From Todiramphus chloris collaris (taxonomy: Eukaryota; Chordata; Aves; Coraciiformes; Alcedinidae), in NCBI GenBank assembly GCA_025345505.1, contig JANVCC010000062.1, positions 11,261,412 to 11,325,411 on the forward strand: a DNA stretch of 64,000 nucleotides. Reading direction: 5' to 3'. Within the stretch, counting starts at the first letter, position 1. Every line of letters begins with the position of its first letter. This document shows positions 10,107 through 22,962 of this stretch, piece after piece. The notes under the pieces are model-generated. The model saw only the letters and a list, made by a program, of their open reading frames with translations. It was not told the origin of the DNA and did not search any database. The position numbers were made by a program, and so were the translations under genes.

Positions 10107-13100
10107 CTAAGTAGAAAACCAGAAGATTTTCTAGATATCAATTTATGCATTACAGCTTTGTGGTTAAGTGCCCTTAAAATGACAGCCAATAGAATAAAAG
10201 AGTTAGGAAAGCACACTCAACTTTTTGATGGTGATGAAGCAGTAACTGATAAATACAATATACAAGTGCTAAGTATCAAGAGAAAATATTATAAATTAAA
10301 TTTTCTCTAAAGCAATTCAGCACATCACATGGTAGGTATCATAAACAGAATTGCTTCATAATATACAGAACATCTTACAGAGCACGAAGAACTCCTATTT
10401 GAATCATTTTTTCCATTTCACATCAGAATTTTTCTCTATATACCTCCCAGCAATGACTTCTACACCACAGAAATGAAAATGCTGGGTAAAAATTAACAAT
10501 CTTTGAGGATAAACCCCAGCAGCCCAATCCCAATTACAGCCAAAATGTACTTATGATATTAAAAAGATGGTAATAAATGTGTTAGGGACAGAGAGACAAA
10601 CAATGAATTAAGCAAATTAGTGGGAAAATGAAACCTCAAAATACAACAGAAAACTAATTATGGGATTAGAAAGGATTAAGTGACAGAGCCCCTGGTGACA
10701 AGGAACTTTACTCAATAGTCCTTGAGATCCCTTTTTGTCCTGTATTTCCAATCTTTCCAGGAAAGATTCAAGCGATCTCTCAGCTGTTTGCTTTCTCATC
10801 TAACCAAGCTGTTCTACAGATGATGCAAATAATTTGCCAAAGAAATTACAAGCAGCGTACCGTGCTCTCCAGTCCATTCCTTCCTCAGCTTTACCTTGCT
10901 CTGTTTCCTCTATTCCTTGGTCGATGTCACTTCAGGCATTAGAAACAGACATGCCAAGGATGCTAAACTGTGCATGGACCTTCTAGCTTAGTTCCCAACT
11001 AACTCGATGCCAGTGAGTTAGTCTTCACTCGTTTCCAAGACCAAGGCATATTTTCAGATGCTATGTCAGTGCCTCAGAATCCTGCTGCAGTAGTGAAGCT
11101 CGTCAGAAAGTCTCTGTGTAGGTCTCCAGAGGAAAAACATTTAAAAAATAAATAAATTTGTAAAAATCTATTCCCCATGCTCTCCAGCAATATCAAAAAA
11201 GAACCATAAAAGGCTAATTCCAATTCTAGTTAACATCTGGATGCAGAATTCAAGTGCAACGAGTTGCACTTCATTCACATTTCGACACTAAAGAAACTGC
11301 TAAGATAAAATGCTTCACTTGCACTCTATCAATTCCTCTAACAACTGAATAAAAACAAATCACTCTGCTTTTCAGACACTAGGCTATACATTTTTTAAGT
11401 ATTCAATAGTTTAATTCCCAGTGAGGGAAATGTTTTCTTTAACTGTGTGCCCACATATACAAATATACACACTTGCAAAATAAATCTTGGGATGACATTT
11501 AAAAGATTAATTTCAGGCTGGAGAACTGCTGAAGAGATAAACACAGGTACCATAATATCCACAACTACCCATTATTTGACACGGGCATTTTATAAACATG
11601 TTCAATGCTGTGTATACCAGTTCATGCTTATTGTCCTGAATGCCGGATGATGCTGATGCTGCTATTTGGTTAAGTGGAATGATCCCAGAAGCTTCTCTTT
11701 CCACAGGGATACAGGGCAATTGTTTTACTGTGCACCTTTGCTTGCAAGTTCTTTAAAAGATGACTGTACTTGTTGTATCACAAGTATGTTGTGGCTATTT
11801 CTGCTGCCACCAAAGAGCAGAATTAAGGCCATGTGGAACCATTTAGAGTGCATTTTAACCTCAGATTTCATTGGAGTCATATCTTAAGTTACATCATTTA
11901 ACCTTGTATCTGTATGATTTATAATGGGTTGTATTTGGGATAATTAAGCCTGGACATACAACTTGGTTTTAAATCATAGAGTTACAGTCAGGAAATAAAC
12001 CAGTTTAAGAAGTTTTGAACTGATCTGTCTGGGATACAGATCCTAAGCTTACATTTTCCAATCCCTACACCATTTGCAAGAGGCTTTGGTTCAGGCTTAC
12101 AGCTGTCAGGATTTCAGTAACTTCACCAGACACAACTCAGGAAAGAAGGGATTTGCAGGTTGTCAGGGATCTACCTTTGGCTGAGGTAACTGCACACACA
12201 AATGCAGGCCAGCTACTGATCAGGTGGGCCTTCATGAAAGAGAAGGTGGAAACCATCACTAAGAAAAAAGGCACTCACTTTTTGAGCTACCTTTCAAGTA
12301 ACATTCTTACTTCAAATTGAATGTAAGTAGAATGAAAAACGTCTTGCTTAATGACAGTCAGCTCACTGAAAACAGTGGAAGAGAAGATAATGGCCTAAAA
12401 TAATTCTTTACCGTAATTTTATATAGTGACACTGAATTCCTTGATATGTTCTACTGCATACATGTAAATTTAATCTAAGCTTCTTGGCATTATGCACATG
12501 TGATACACTTAAGAATTATCTTTGGGATGGACATTTGTTTAACATTTTCCCAGTGAAAATGATATATAAACAGATAAATCTTATAACAAGCATTTAGTAG
12601 CAGAAATCTTCCACATTTTGCAAGTAGAAATACTCTTCCTTAGAGAAATACAACTCTGCACAGTGTTTAAAATGAGCTACAACCAGTGTTAAAATTCAGC
12701 ATCAGTTCAGATCACACAAAACTTACATTCTTCTCTTTTTGGCCCAAATGGGTAAACAATCCTAACCTTTTTACATTTCTTGATGTTTAAAAAAAAATCC
12801 TCTACAGCCCTATATCTCCCATTATATATATATATGTATTAAAATCATTCAAGTCAAGCTCCCTGTATTAAAGCAAACAATACAAAGTGCATCTTTATTC
12901 TTCCACTTGCAGAATAATGCAACATAAGAGAGAGCGATGTAACAGATTAGTGAACCGAATCCCTGAAATGTGCCAGAGATAGATCACATCTGTTATTAAT
13001 AGCAGCAAGCTGGCTTTCAGAATGCTTTTCATGAAGACAAAGCCTAAATGCTACTCAGTTTTAAACCAATAACAGCAACTATGTCAAACATGTTGGACTC

Positions 13101-16100
13101 GCTCAGTGGACAGCTCAAAGGCGAGGCTGCAAAGGCACCAGCGGTGCAAAACGACCTCGCACAACTGGAGCATACCTTACCCAACGGGGAGAGTGTACAC
13201 AGGGCTGTCCAAGGAGTTAGAATAAATCATTCTTGAGCCTCTGAATAATTTTTCTGCAACAGCACGGTTGGCTTTAATCAAAGAGGTTTGGCTCACAATG
13301 CATTATAAAAGGCATGAATGGCTAACACAGTGAGCCTAACTAAACACAGACTCCATCATCATGAGTTGATGTTAGACCCTCTACTGGCATTGAAGTTCTT
13401 GTAACAAGCAGGTTTGCTCTCCATACACAGTGAAGCTCTCCAGGCCAATGATTCAGGATGCGCCCAAGTGAAAGAATGAAGATACCTCATCCTGAATACA
13501 TTTAGGTGAATGATAAAGTCTAGAACAAGTACATGTGACAGGTCCCTGTCCTATGCCTGTGAGCAAGAACAAAACGTTAAAGCAGCTCAGCAGGAAAGGA
13601 AACATTAGTGCACAGCTAGAACTTTTATTACAGGCACAACCTGGTATTAAGGGCATCCAGTGACTCTCAGGAGGATGTGCCAGCCAATACAACAGGGTCA
13701 TTGGTTTTTTTCCACCCTTTCTTGCTGTCTATTGAAATTATGGCTGGAACAATTTCTCCAGGTCAAATTCTCAGAAGGCTCCTTCTAATTTTCTGACCTT
13801 ACCATGGTAAGACTTTGGGCCAAGAAGTCAGTTTTAGCCCATGTCCAGCACATCAGATCTCCCACATCTGTAGTACTTACTCCAGCTGTTAACCCTCACT
13901 GTTAGGGTGAGGCACCATTCCCACTGCTCCCTTGTCTGTGTGCTGAAATAGCCAAGGCTATCATGTGTGGGTAGGTAGATGATGATGTGTTTGATCTGCC
14001 AAACAGATGAAATATCTTTAAGGAGACAGATCTTAGATGTGAGCTGCCAAAAAGCAACAGGAGTTAAGTGCTTTTAGGTATATGCACCAACAGATTGTAG
14101 CCAGCTGGGAAATCATAGTGCAGTCATAAACTGCTGTGTGCCCTATGGGGATCTAGCCCAGGCTGGAGCTGCACACAGTTTTTTCAGGCTTGCTCTTCTG
14201 GATGTATCTGACCTGTAGTTAAGTATATCTTAACCAACCCCCTCCCCATTCCCCATCTGTATGAATCTCCATCCCTGACACTAAAAGTGTTCATATATAT
14301 TTTGTCATACTATTTTCCAGTTCCTGACTTATCCTTTTAGCATGCACAGTGGGGAGCTTATCTAAACCTGATGAAAAGTAAGGCACAGAAAAGTTCAAAA
14401 GCAGGCATATGTACTACAAGATGAGCTGGGGGAACACAAGACAATGTGAATTACCATTCTGAAATTGTCCCTAATTCCACTGATAACCAGAGCATCTTCA
14501 GCTATCACATCAACAGAATCCTAGCCTTGCAAAAACTGAGCTCAACTGCCTCTCAAATATCATAGGTTTCCCAAGCACATTTATGTTAAATCATCTGGGA
14601 TACAATACTAATCCCTAGAAAATAATCAACTGGGCTATTCTGTCAAATTTTTATTTAGGCAGCCAGCAGTACTGTGCCGTAAGATCTTAACAGGATTTGA
14701 AAGTGTCCTCTCAGCAGGCTGCCATAAACATTTTGCTTCACTTTGAGAAAGCTGACTAGTATAGTTTATACTGGATAAGTCACACCAGCCCATTCAAGGA
14801 CACTTCTTCTGTGGACTGGATGCCAGAGAGAAGTATAGGTTCTGGAACTGGAGCTTTGACAATCTGAATACTATATAAAAAAAAAAACCATAACAACCCA
14901 AAATGACCCACAACAAACCACTTGACCTTCAAGTGTTGATTTAGTATTTTCAGTGATTCTTTTGACCAGTGATACAAAACCTACTCTAACCCCCAAACAG
15001 TAGCTAAAAAGTATGGTAAAGGGACAGAGGTCTCGGAAGTATTAGACAAATATCTTTCTATACAAAATACTTTTCTCAATAGAAATGAAGGGCTGTGATC
15101 TGAAGAGAAATGCTACTGTCAACACGACACATCTGTCTGTTCACTAAGTCTCAAAGAACAGCATTAGCACTCCAGTCCAAAAAAAGTAAAATGAAAACAC
15201 CATCATCCAAGTTCTACAGAAAAAGCCCAAACTGGATAGGGGGGTGCTGGGGTGGGTGGGAGCGGGAAAGAGTAAGAAGGGGAGATAAAATTTTTTTGCA
15301 AATAACAGAGAAGATTAATGGATATCTTCATCTTTCCAAACTCTCAAGCTTCTAAGAACAAGTGCTAAAAAGAAAAATATTTTGCTGCTTAATTGCCGGG
15401 TAACTTTAAAAAGCATCTCTGGAGTTGTTTATTACTAATTAACAAGAAAAAGAGAGGTTCTCTTGTAAGGCAACATCAGCATCTTGATATATATGACAAA
15501 ACAAAACGCATACTTGTTCTCAGAAATTAGGGTACTTTAAAATTATTACAGTAGCGTAGGAGAGAGAGAGACTGACATGAACTGAAGCTTCTTTGTGAAA
15601 GTCTTGACAACAACAAACATTTTTTGTGTGATCTTTTGGTAGCCCAATTTTCACAGCTTGACACAGCACAAGCTGCAGTCTCCAAGCACGTTGAATGCAG
15701 AAGGGGGACCTGGAGAAAGGTCAGGCTGTGTCCCTCAGCACCCAGCACTGTCCTCTGAAGTCTGCCATGTCACAACAGTCACATCCCTGAACCACTTTGG
15801 CTTGGCTTCCAAGGCCAGGACCCTTGAGACGTGACTTGGAGATAGCAGGAAGCAATCAACCAAGGACGAGCTGGTCAGGAGGGGTGACAATATGCCTAAA
15901 TGGCCAATATCTTCTTAAACATGTGAATTTGGGAATACTAAGATTGTGGAGGAATGACGTTATATTTGCTTTAGGAAATGGAAGATTACTATGAGTTGGC
16001 ACGCGGGTTGGTAACATCAATCTGCAGAGACAGTTTACAGACTAAAGAGTAAAATAATTTTATCATCTACTAAAGAAAAGCAAACCTGAACTTACTCTAT

Positions 16101-16522
16101 TATTATGAAAAGTTTCAGATTTTACCATTTTACATGAACTTAGTTACTTAAAGAATGAAGTAACAGCTTTTGTTTTGAAAAAGAACCCTATTTATAAGAC
16201 AGAAAAAAACTGGCTTTATTAAAAAAAAAAAGTCTTCCTAGTGATACTGGAACAGTACATAAAATACAGTAAGGAGTCCCAGTTTTGTTACCCATTATCC
16301 TTTCACTATGTTTTCCATCATGCTCCATTTGTACAGGGTCCACCTGAATGGAAGGTAGTACTGAGCAGGAAAGGGAGTGAAAGGAGCCCTATCAAAAGCC
16401 CTAACTTCTGCCCTTCCCAGGCCACTGACCTTATGTGATGCTGTGTGCACAACCTTTTAACATCCTGTGACAGAATTTACTATCATTAATGGGTTCCTAA
16501 ATATCTCTGTCTTCATACATTT
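10107..16522. other. Gene-free stretch with a CpG cluster near 13.1 kb
   Basis: No gene is supported. Short minus-strand open frames near 10.4-10.9 kb have splice-like borders, but their phases do not join cleanly to the candidate exons downstream. The stretch holds an A/C tract at 14877-14920, a short TA repeat at 12823-12835 and a local cluster of CpG dinucleotides at 13095-13190, where the surroundings have almost none. The remainder is unremarkable AT-rich sequence. Confidence 0.5.
14877..14920. repeat. A/C-rich tract
   Basis: A run of 11 A leads into about 30 bases of almost pure A and C (ccataacaacccaaaatg type units). No element body is recognised beside it. Confidence 0.7.
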
Positions 16523-16543
16523 TGTCAGCAATCATTGCTGACA
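16523..16543. repeat. Perfect 21-bp inverted repeat, 10-bp arms
   Basis: Left arm TGTCAGCAAT, a single central C, right arm ATTGCTGACA. The pairing is exact. TCAGCA and TGCTGA, the half-sites bound by MAF and related bZIP factors, appear here in everted order (in the normal MAF element they face inward as TGCTGA-TCAGCA). Whether any protein binds is unknown. Confidence 0.9.
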
Positions 16544-17129
16544 GGCCGGTTTGTGGCTTGTTTTCCCGTTCAGCATGAAAAAACGGAACGTTTCAGAGGT
16601 GATAGAAGGAACAGTCAAATTAAAAATTATTTTTAAGTTCTGCATTGCATTGTTTATATCCTTCAGTTTAGTCCTCCACTTAAATACCCACTAAGGCTCT
16701 TCTGCGTTCTACTTCATTTATTTTGAGGAAGATAAAGAAATACTGAAGCTTCCCGAAAGCTCATAGTTTTGAGCACTTCTACAACTGTACCATTTTAAGT
16801 AACTTGCTCCCTTGCTGTTGTTTAAAGTCAGAAAGACCAGAGAGCCTATAAGAATATAAAGTGAGGTATAAACTGAGCAAAGAAACTGCCAGATAGAGTA
16901 TTCCAGGAATTAAGTAAGGGGAAAATGCTTTTTTTCCTGAATTCCTTTCAAGTTTATTCCTTGGAGCAGAAAGAATTCAAACTAGAATGCAGTTGTTGAA
17001 AATTCTGCTAGCAGTCATCTAACAAGTTTGTAAATCTTTAGCAATTTACCAGTTAAAAGGAATGCACAGTTTATATTTGATGCTGGCAGAGTCTCAGGTA
17101 CTATTAACCAGGAAATCCAAAACATTTGG

Positions 17130-17298
17130 CAAACAAAAAAAAACCCAAACCCAACAACATAACATCAACACAAAGAAAAAAACAAAAAACCCACAACAAA
17201 ACAAAGAAACAAAAAAAATCAAAAAAAAACCCAAACAAACAAAGCAAACCCCCAAAACCAAAAACCACCACATAAAAAAAAAAAACAACCAAAAACCA
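17130..17298. repeat. Long A/C-only low-complexity tract, about 170 bp
   Basis: Nearly every base on the + strand is A or C, arranged as irregular units such as aaaccc, caaacaa, aaacaaag and ccaaaacc, with a handful of G or T. It is the longest strand-asymmetric tract in the window. The open frames across it are composition artefacts (runs of lysine, asparagine and threonine on +, phenylalanine and valine on -). It is probably a degenerate AAAAC-type simple repeat grown from a poly(A) seed. Confidence 0.85.
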
Positions 17299-17972
17299 GA
17301 ATACATTACACCCAGGTTTGCATTGTTTAAAAAGAAGATTTATGTAGGGTTTGTATGGACAAATACCATCCGATGTGTTTTTTCCTGGTGTAATATAATA
17401 TTTGTATAAAATATAATCTAAATAACAGTTACTATACAACAGCTACTAAATCTGTTCCTACCCCTACATTTCAGCCACTACATAAGAACCCGTGTCCTTC
17501 AGGTCTTCCACTAAAAGATACAAATTTTAGTAGACAACGCTTCTGGAAAAATTTCTGTTCTCAGTGGAATTGTTAGTAACCAATATTTTGCTCCATCAGG
17601 TCACTGTCAATGCCTATCTGCCAGGTTGATCCCACATGATGAGTATCCAGCCTTTCCTTCGTAAAGCTTGTGGTGCTTACACTGCTCCCAAGATAACCTA
17701 TAGAAAGCAGTTGTATCACATAACACAGCCAACAGCACTCAACAAGTAAAACTCTACTAAAGACACCTGCAGAAATGCTCCGTGTAGAAGTCTGATACGG
17801 TGCGAAATGCCATCAAAGAGCTGTTGCAGATGCTGTTGTCAAACTGTGCTGGAATAGTACCCTAACCCTCAGAAAGAGGGATTGATTAGCTTCATAACAT
17901 GCCTGTTCTTAGCATCCTTTGAGGTTTCTTGAGGGGTAGGGAAGGGGTTGATATGCGAAGCTCCAAAAACAT

Positions 17973-18027
17973 ACCAAAAGAGTTTATGGAAAAGGAATTT
18001 CCATAAACTTCCTTCACCAAAAGAGTT
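17973..18027. repeat. 12-bp perfect hairpin framed by 12-bp direct repeats
   Basis: The inverted repeat has left arm AGTTTATGGAAA (17981-17992), a 5-base loop aggaa and right arm TTTCCATAAACT (17998-18009). The 12-mer ACCAAAAGAGTT occurs at 17973-17984, overlapping the left arm, and again at 18016-18027. This looks like the product of a local template switch or of a very small insertion with duplicated flanks. No known transposon end is recognised. Confidence 0.9.
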
Positions 18028-21000
18028 AATCTATCCTTTGAAGATATACAACATCATCTTACACAAGAACCCCCCCAGGATATGTTTACAAGAAGATCTT
18101 TCTTCAGTTTTCCTTCTCTTTCTAAAACAGACCCGTGACGGTGAACCACCATGCACTCTGTCAAATCCTCATGATTCCACACCATTATTGTACAACTATG
18201 TGAACTACCAAGCGTGTTTGTACATATTTCAGACAGAACCCTGAGTTATTACACCACACTAAAGAGAACTTTAATCCGTGAAGCAGAAACAAGTCAGCAG
18301 AAAGTAGAAGTGTGTGGGGGGAACAGTTCTTTCCACCACTCCTCACTGCATATTAACACTGCATCTGTCCCTGTGATGTATATGAAAATATAACATCTCC
18401 CCCCCAACTGATTTTGCTGTATTACTTTACTATATCTATTCTGAAACCACAAGTTTCTTTACTGTATTCTGTAATATATATATTGTGGTATAAACAACCA
18501 TTGCTTTCAAGATACCAAAATTGTTTCAAATATTTGTGGGGTGGAGGCAGAGCTTTGGAAAAGGTAGCAAAACTTGAACTTATCCATTCTGGGGGGGGGA
18601 GTGTCTGTGTAGGCCTGCGTTCATAATTCTTTGTTAAAAAGTGACAGTGTTAATAGTCTAGAAAAACTTCATGTTCTTTTTTCAGGGCATGTTTTTTTCC
18701 CATCATTAACTCAATGTCAGTAGGGCAAGTTTCCAGCAGTGTTTCCCTTCAAAATACTGTAATTACAACAGATCTCAAATGATTCGGATTTTTTAAGGCA
18801 AGTGGAAGACTCAAACCCATCTCAGCTTTTACTCTCCTTCTGTTGAGTAAGTTTGGGGAGCGTACAGCACTTTTTTATGCGCTCCTAGCACTAAAACAAT
18901 GAAAATAAGTGACTGCTATTTGCTATGGACCAGCTGTGTTTCTTGCAAGTGATACAAAGCTCAGAGAGCTGGAAGTGCATTATAGGAGGCGGTGGCAGTC
19001 TCAAGTGACAAATCTCAAGGTCACATTTGGCCCTGTGCCTCAGAAGGCTACCCAAGGAAGGCTGAGAAGATTGCCTTAGAAGTATATAATTAAGTGATAA
19101 CATCGTTGCCCCTGTGTTCTGCAAAGCAGCAGTCCAATTCCCTTGTGATAAACTACTTGCTCTCCAGCCTCATAACTCAGCCACTGAACATTCAATGAAT
19201 CTGTCATAAAACAAATGGGCAATGATATTACTGTTGTTATAATGCCTAGACCAAAAAAATAAGTTAAACTTGCTAAGTGAAAACAACTAATTACCCCTCA
19301 ATTCATATTAAAATGGCAGCAGGTAAGCAGATGAATAAGCCATGCCAGTTAAGTGCCTTAGAAACAGATGGCAGTCTTACTGATACAAACCTTGATACAG
19401 TCTTGCGTAAATTACAAAAAAAAAAAAAATAAAAAAAATCAATACATAAACAAAAATCACCACTTCTCAAAGCTTTCTTGACCTTTCTTCCAACAGAAAT
19501 TGGGCCACTCAAAAGACAACACTCCCACGCCAGCTTTTCTGCATCCCTAGGAGCACCTCATTTAACAGGACCAGAGCAGAACGGCAGAGCTGGTGCTTGA
19601 GACAGTGGCTACAATGCCTCAACTTTGCCCTTCGCAATAACATACAACATATCCTGACACAACTTACAGAAGGGTCACAACAACAAGATTTTAATTGGAA
19701 CAGAGGGAAAAGGCATATCTCCTTCAAGATAGCACTGTCTGATCTTTGTCCCTATATTGTCTTCCTAAGGTTCTCCTTTTGTAAGGAGGATATGCGTGCT
19801 TCCGATAAATATATAGGATGTCATTTCTTTACTATTTCTAGATATTTCTCTGTCAGTCTGGTGGTACTGGAATTCTCAATATATAAAACATAAAATTATG
19901 CACAAATTAGTAATACTGATGGTACCACCACCTCAGCAGTGTTGTCTCAGTATCCCAAGCTGTGTGATATACATAAATTCTGTGTGTCCCAAGATTCATT
20001 TGGGTAGTCTCCTATGAAGGCTAAGAAAAAGGATGGTGGTCCAGTGCAATAGCATGGTCCAGCTGCCAGTAAAGAATTAAATCTTTCTGAGTTTCATTCT
20101 CAGCCCCTACTTATGAGATTGGGTTATCTGGGGAGAAAGAGGTGAAGCAGACCACAGAGAAATTCCCAGTCCCAGTCCCACTCCAAACAACATGCTGGAT
20201 ATCACTGCTAGATCTTTTATAGTCTCACTGTGCTACTTGCTAGTACCATAGCTTTCTTTCTATATTGTATTCTATATTATCATAAAAAAGCATCCCCACA
20301 GAGCTAGAAGAGCAGAAATCTTCCTGATGAGTCCAACATGTGAAGGCAACCTAAGTTATCATAGATCCAGACTGATATAAAGATACTGAATTTTCTTTCC
20401 TAACTCTAAAACTCTTCTGCTCAATGGCAATGGGAGACTGGGGTATGAAATTTTCCTTCCATAAGCCAACGTAACTCATAAAATCCCACAAATGACAAAA
20501 ACTGACCTGCTCCTTTATTCCCTGCGTAAAGCAAGGAGAACAATTTCCATGCTATATTTCCCTGAGAATTATGCAAGAACAACATTCAACACCATTAAAA
20601 CGTACAACAGCATCCACTGAAGTGTAAGGATGCAGTCTGCCTTCCCTGACAGCAAAGTGGGCTCTGAAGAAGTCTGGACCCCAGCCTTCATTCCTGCTGC
20701 TCTCTCCCTCATCAAGGTCCTCACAGAGCTTTGCCATCCCTCGTGACTCTTTGCTGAACCACGCAGTAATGTGAACCCCCAGTCTCACTTTTTGGTACCA
20801 TTACTTTGGGCCTCGAACAGTTTTCTAGTCAGATATCCCCAGGTGGTCTCACAAACTATTGTGTGTGTGCACAAGTGGTGAGGGGCCTCTGACAGGAAAA
20901 GTAAAAAAGGCAGCTGAGAAAAAAGTTATATGAAGTCCTTCCATGGTTATCTCTCAAGAAGCTGGGCGTTATATACTAGGCTTTTCTGCACAACACTGAT

Positions 21001-22639
21001 CTCATCAGAGCTCAGATGATCTCAGTGAAATTTAAGTAAACATGGAGCACAATTCTCATCAAGTTCTAAACATTTAAAACCAAGTTTGGAATTTGGAGTC
21101 TTAGGGCTTGGCAATATTCTCAGAGTGAAACTTGATACGTTTGCAGAACGCGCACCAGAATCTTACACTCAAAAGTAGCTACTGGCACTTGTTAGTGTTG
21201 TTTATTCTAAAATTGCTTTAAGTGGATAATTATTTTAGTGAGAAAATCCTATCAAGCGGAGACAACCTAGCTTTCAAAAAATAATTTTCTCCTGTTAGCT
21301 TGGACATTTTGTGTTTGTTGTAAAGTCTGACTGCAAATCAGTAACAAAGGGGAGGAAAATCACCCTACAAATCTGTGCGGAACAGCACAGTGACTTCATG
21401 AAACAATATAAGCTCACTAGCTTTGCGTTGTTGTTGCAGGCAGAGATCTAAAAATAGCCAGTATCTCCATGTGTCTTACAAACCAGAAAATATTTATTTG
21501 AATACACGGTCTCTGAAAGAAGACAAAATAAGAGCACTGTAGAAAAAGAGCATTTGGACAAATTTTTTATCTTACTGATAGCTGGCAACAGAATCAGAAT
21601 TGCTGCTTGCACTTTGTGAACTTCTGTGGAAAAGCTGACCAAGCTCCTAAGCTCAGCCCTTCATTGGATGCTATTTAAAAAAATGACTCATTGTTATGAT
21701 TGATAAAGGACACAGCATACTAGTTTCTAACATTTCAGCTCTCAAGCTGTGAAGCTTTGTTGCCATAACACAGGTTCTATTACCACAGATTTATGTGTGG
21801 ACACTCACAAATTCAGAGCATCCAGCAAAAGTACTCCTTCCCCCCCCCGCCTTTTCCTTTTTGCCCTCTTTTCAATCAGCAGTATCAACTCCTTAAAAGC
21901 CACAAGCCCTCAGCTAACAGGTAACAATCACAAAAACCCCCACTGCAGGCACAGCTGCTTGTCTGTACTGGGTAGCAGATGAAGTCTGCAGTAGGATCTG
22001 CAGTCCTGCTTTGACTGTCACTAGAGCAACTGGAGTCACTGGATAAGACTGGAGTGTGCTGGAACTCCTTGCCCATCCACTGGCTCATGTTTCATTCCCA
22101 AGAAGACCACAGCACAAGGAGTGGGACACTGTCAAGGTCAGATGTAGGTGTCTGGAAACACTACTCCAGCCTCACTCCTCAGCTACAGGCTCCATTTCTT
22201 GTGTTGAAGGCCAGCTGCACCACAAGTTTAACTCCACAGCACCAACACTTTCAGTGCATCATGATTTCAAACTGCACTGCCCAGGTTGTTTGCACTGGGG
22301 GTGGAAAAGGGGGAAGAGATGGCCCAGGGCACCTTCTGGATCTTAGCAAGAAAGCCTGGTAACAAACTGCTTAATAAAATAGTTGGTTTGATAGGATTGA
22401 ACAAAAAGAGAAGTATAGATATCAAGTAAGTCTTGTGACCCTTTAGATGCTGGGAACCCCCTATCTCTTCAGCATTAGACAGACCCTGGCTAGATTTTCC
22501 CATGGCACAGATGTGGAGAGATGTTCCTCCTTTTTGGTCATTTGAGCTACTCTTTAATTTTCTTATAAGAAAACAACCCTCTTCATTACTTCTGCTGTCA
22601 AACAGAAAGGATGTTGGCTTGAGAACTCGCTGCTGTACA

Positions 22640-22960
22640 GTCAGATAGAGACAAGACCAGGCAGGTGGCTGCCACGACTGGGCTGAGGGGATCCTGTGGC
22701 CAAGGGGTCCTTGCAGCAGGGCAGAGCCCCAAGGCAGGCTGGGCAGGCAGCGTAACACAGCATGGCACCGACCTGCACCTACCCAGGGTAGCTACTGCGT
22801 GGGTCACTGACTCCTGGAGGTACAATGGTTCCCTCAGTGAGGATGACCGTCCCAGGTCAGCGTGACCAGCAGCCTGGCGCCATTGCCCTACCTGCCCACT
22901 GCCTCTGCAGCTCCCACACAGAACCAAATCCTCCACTGAGTTTAAACACAATCGGTAATA
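22640..22960. other. GC-rich, CpG-poor patch
   Basis: About 320 bases that are clearly richer in G and C than their surroundings (roughly 60% or more by eye), with only about seven CpG, so it is not a CpG island. Both strands have frames open for 60 to 115 codons, as GC-rich sequence tends to. I see no known domain. It abuts the antisense CR1 fragment at 22963. It may be an old GC-rich repeat or gene remnant that I cannot name. Confidence 0.5.
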
Positions 22961-22962
22961 CT

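Larger units (their letters stand above)
16544..22639. other. Gene-free stretch with simple repeats and a hairpin
   Basis: No gene is recognised. It contains the A/C tract at 17130-17298, the hairpin with direct repeats at 17973-18027, a run of nine G at 18591-18599, an A-rich tract at 19416-19438 and a run of nine C at about 21840-21848. All open frames are short. Confidence 0.55.

Noticed and set aside
10444-10481. 38-bp minus-strand exon-like segment with a good acceptor (tttacccag) and phase 0 to 2
   Set aside because: It could join the 10106 segment in phase, but it is very short, its donor (gtatat) is mediocre and no upstream exon with matching phase was found.
10617-10990. Minus-strand open segments upstream of the candidate gene, with donor-like gtaaag and gtacgc and acidic peptide text
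   Set aside because: Two overlapping frames are open at once, each with an in-frame stop, and the exon phases do not join cleanly to the downstream chain. It looks like chance.
11252-11271. Inverted repeat AAGTGCAAC / GTTGCACTT with a 2-base spacer
   Set aside because: Same reasoning: within chance expectation for nine-bp arms.
17062-17439. Open frames of 70-115 codons on both strands
   Set aside because: They are produced by the A/C low-complexity tract; the translations are homopolymer-like.
22267-22951. Open frames of 117 and 163 codons on the minus strand
   Set aside because: They lie in and beside a GC-rich patch where stop codons are scarce, and no domain or splice structure is recognisable.
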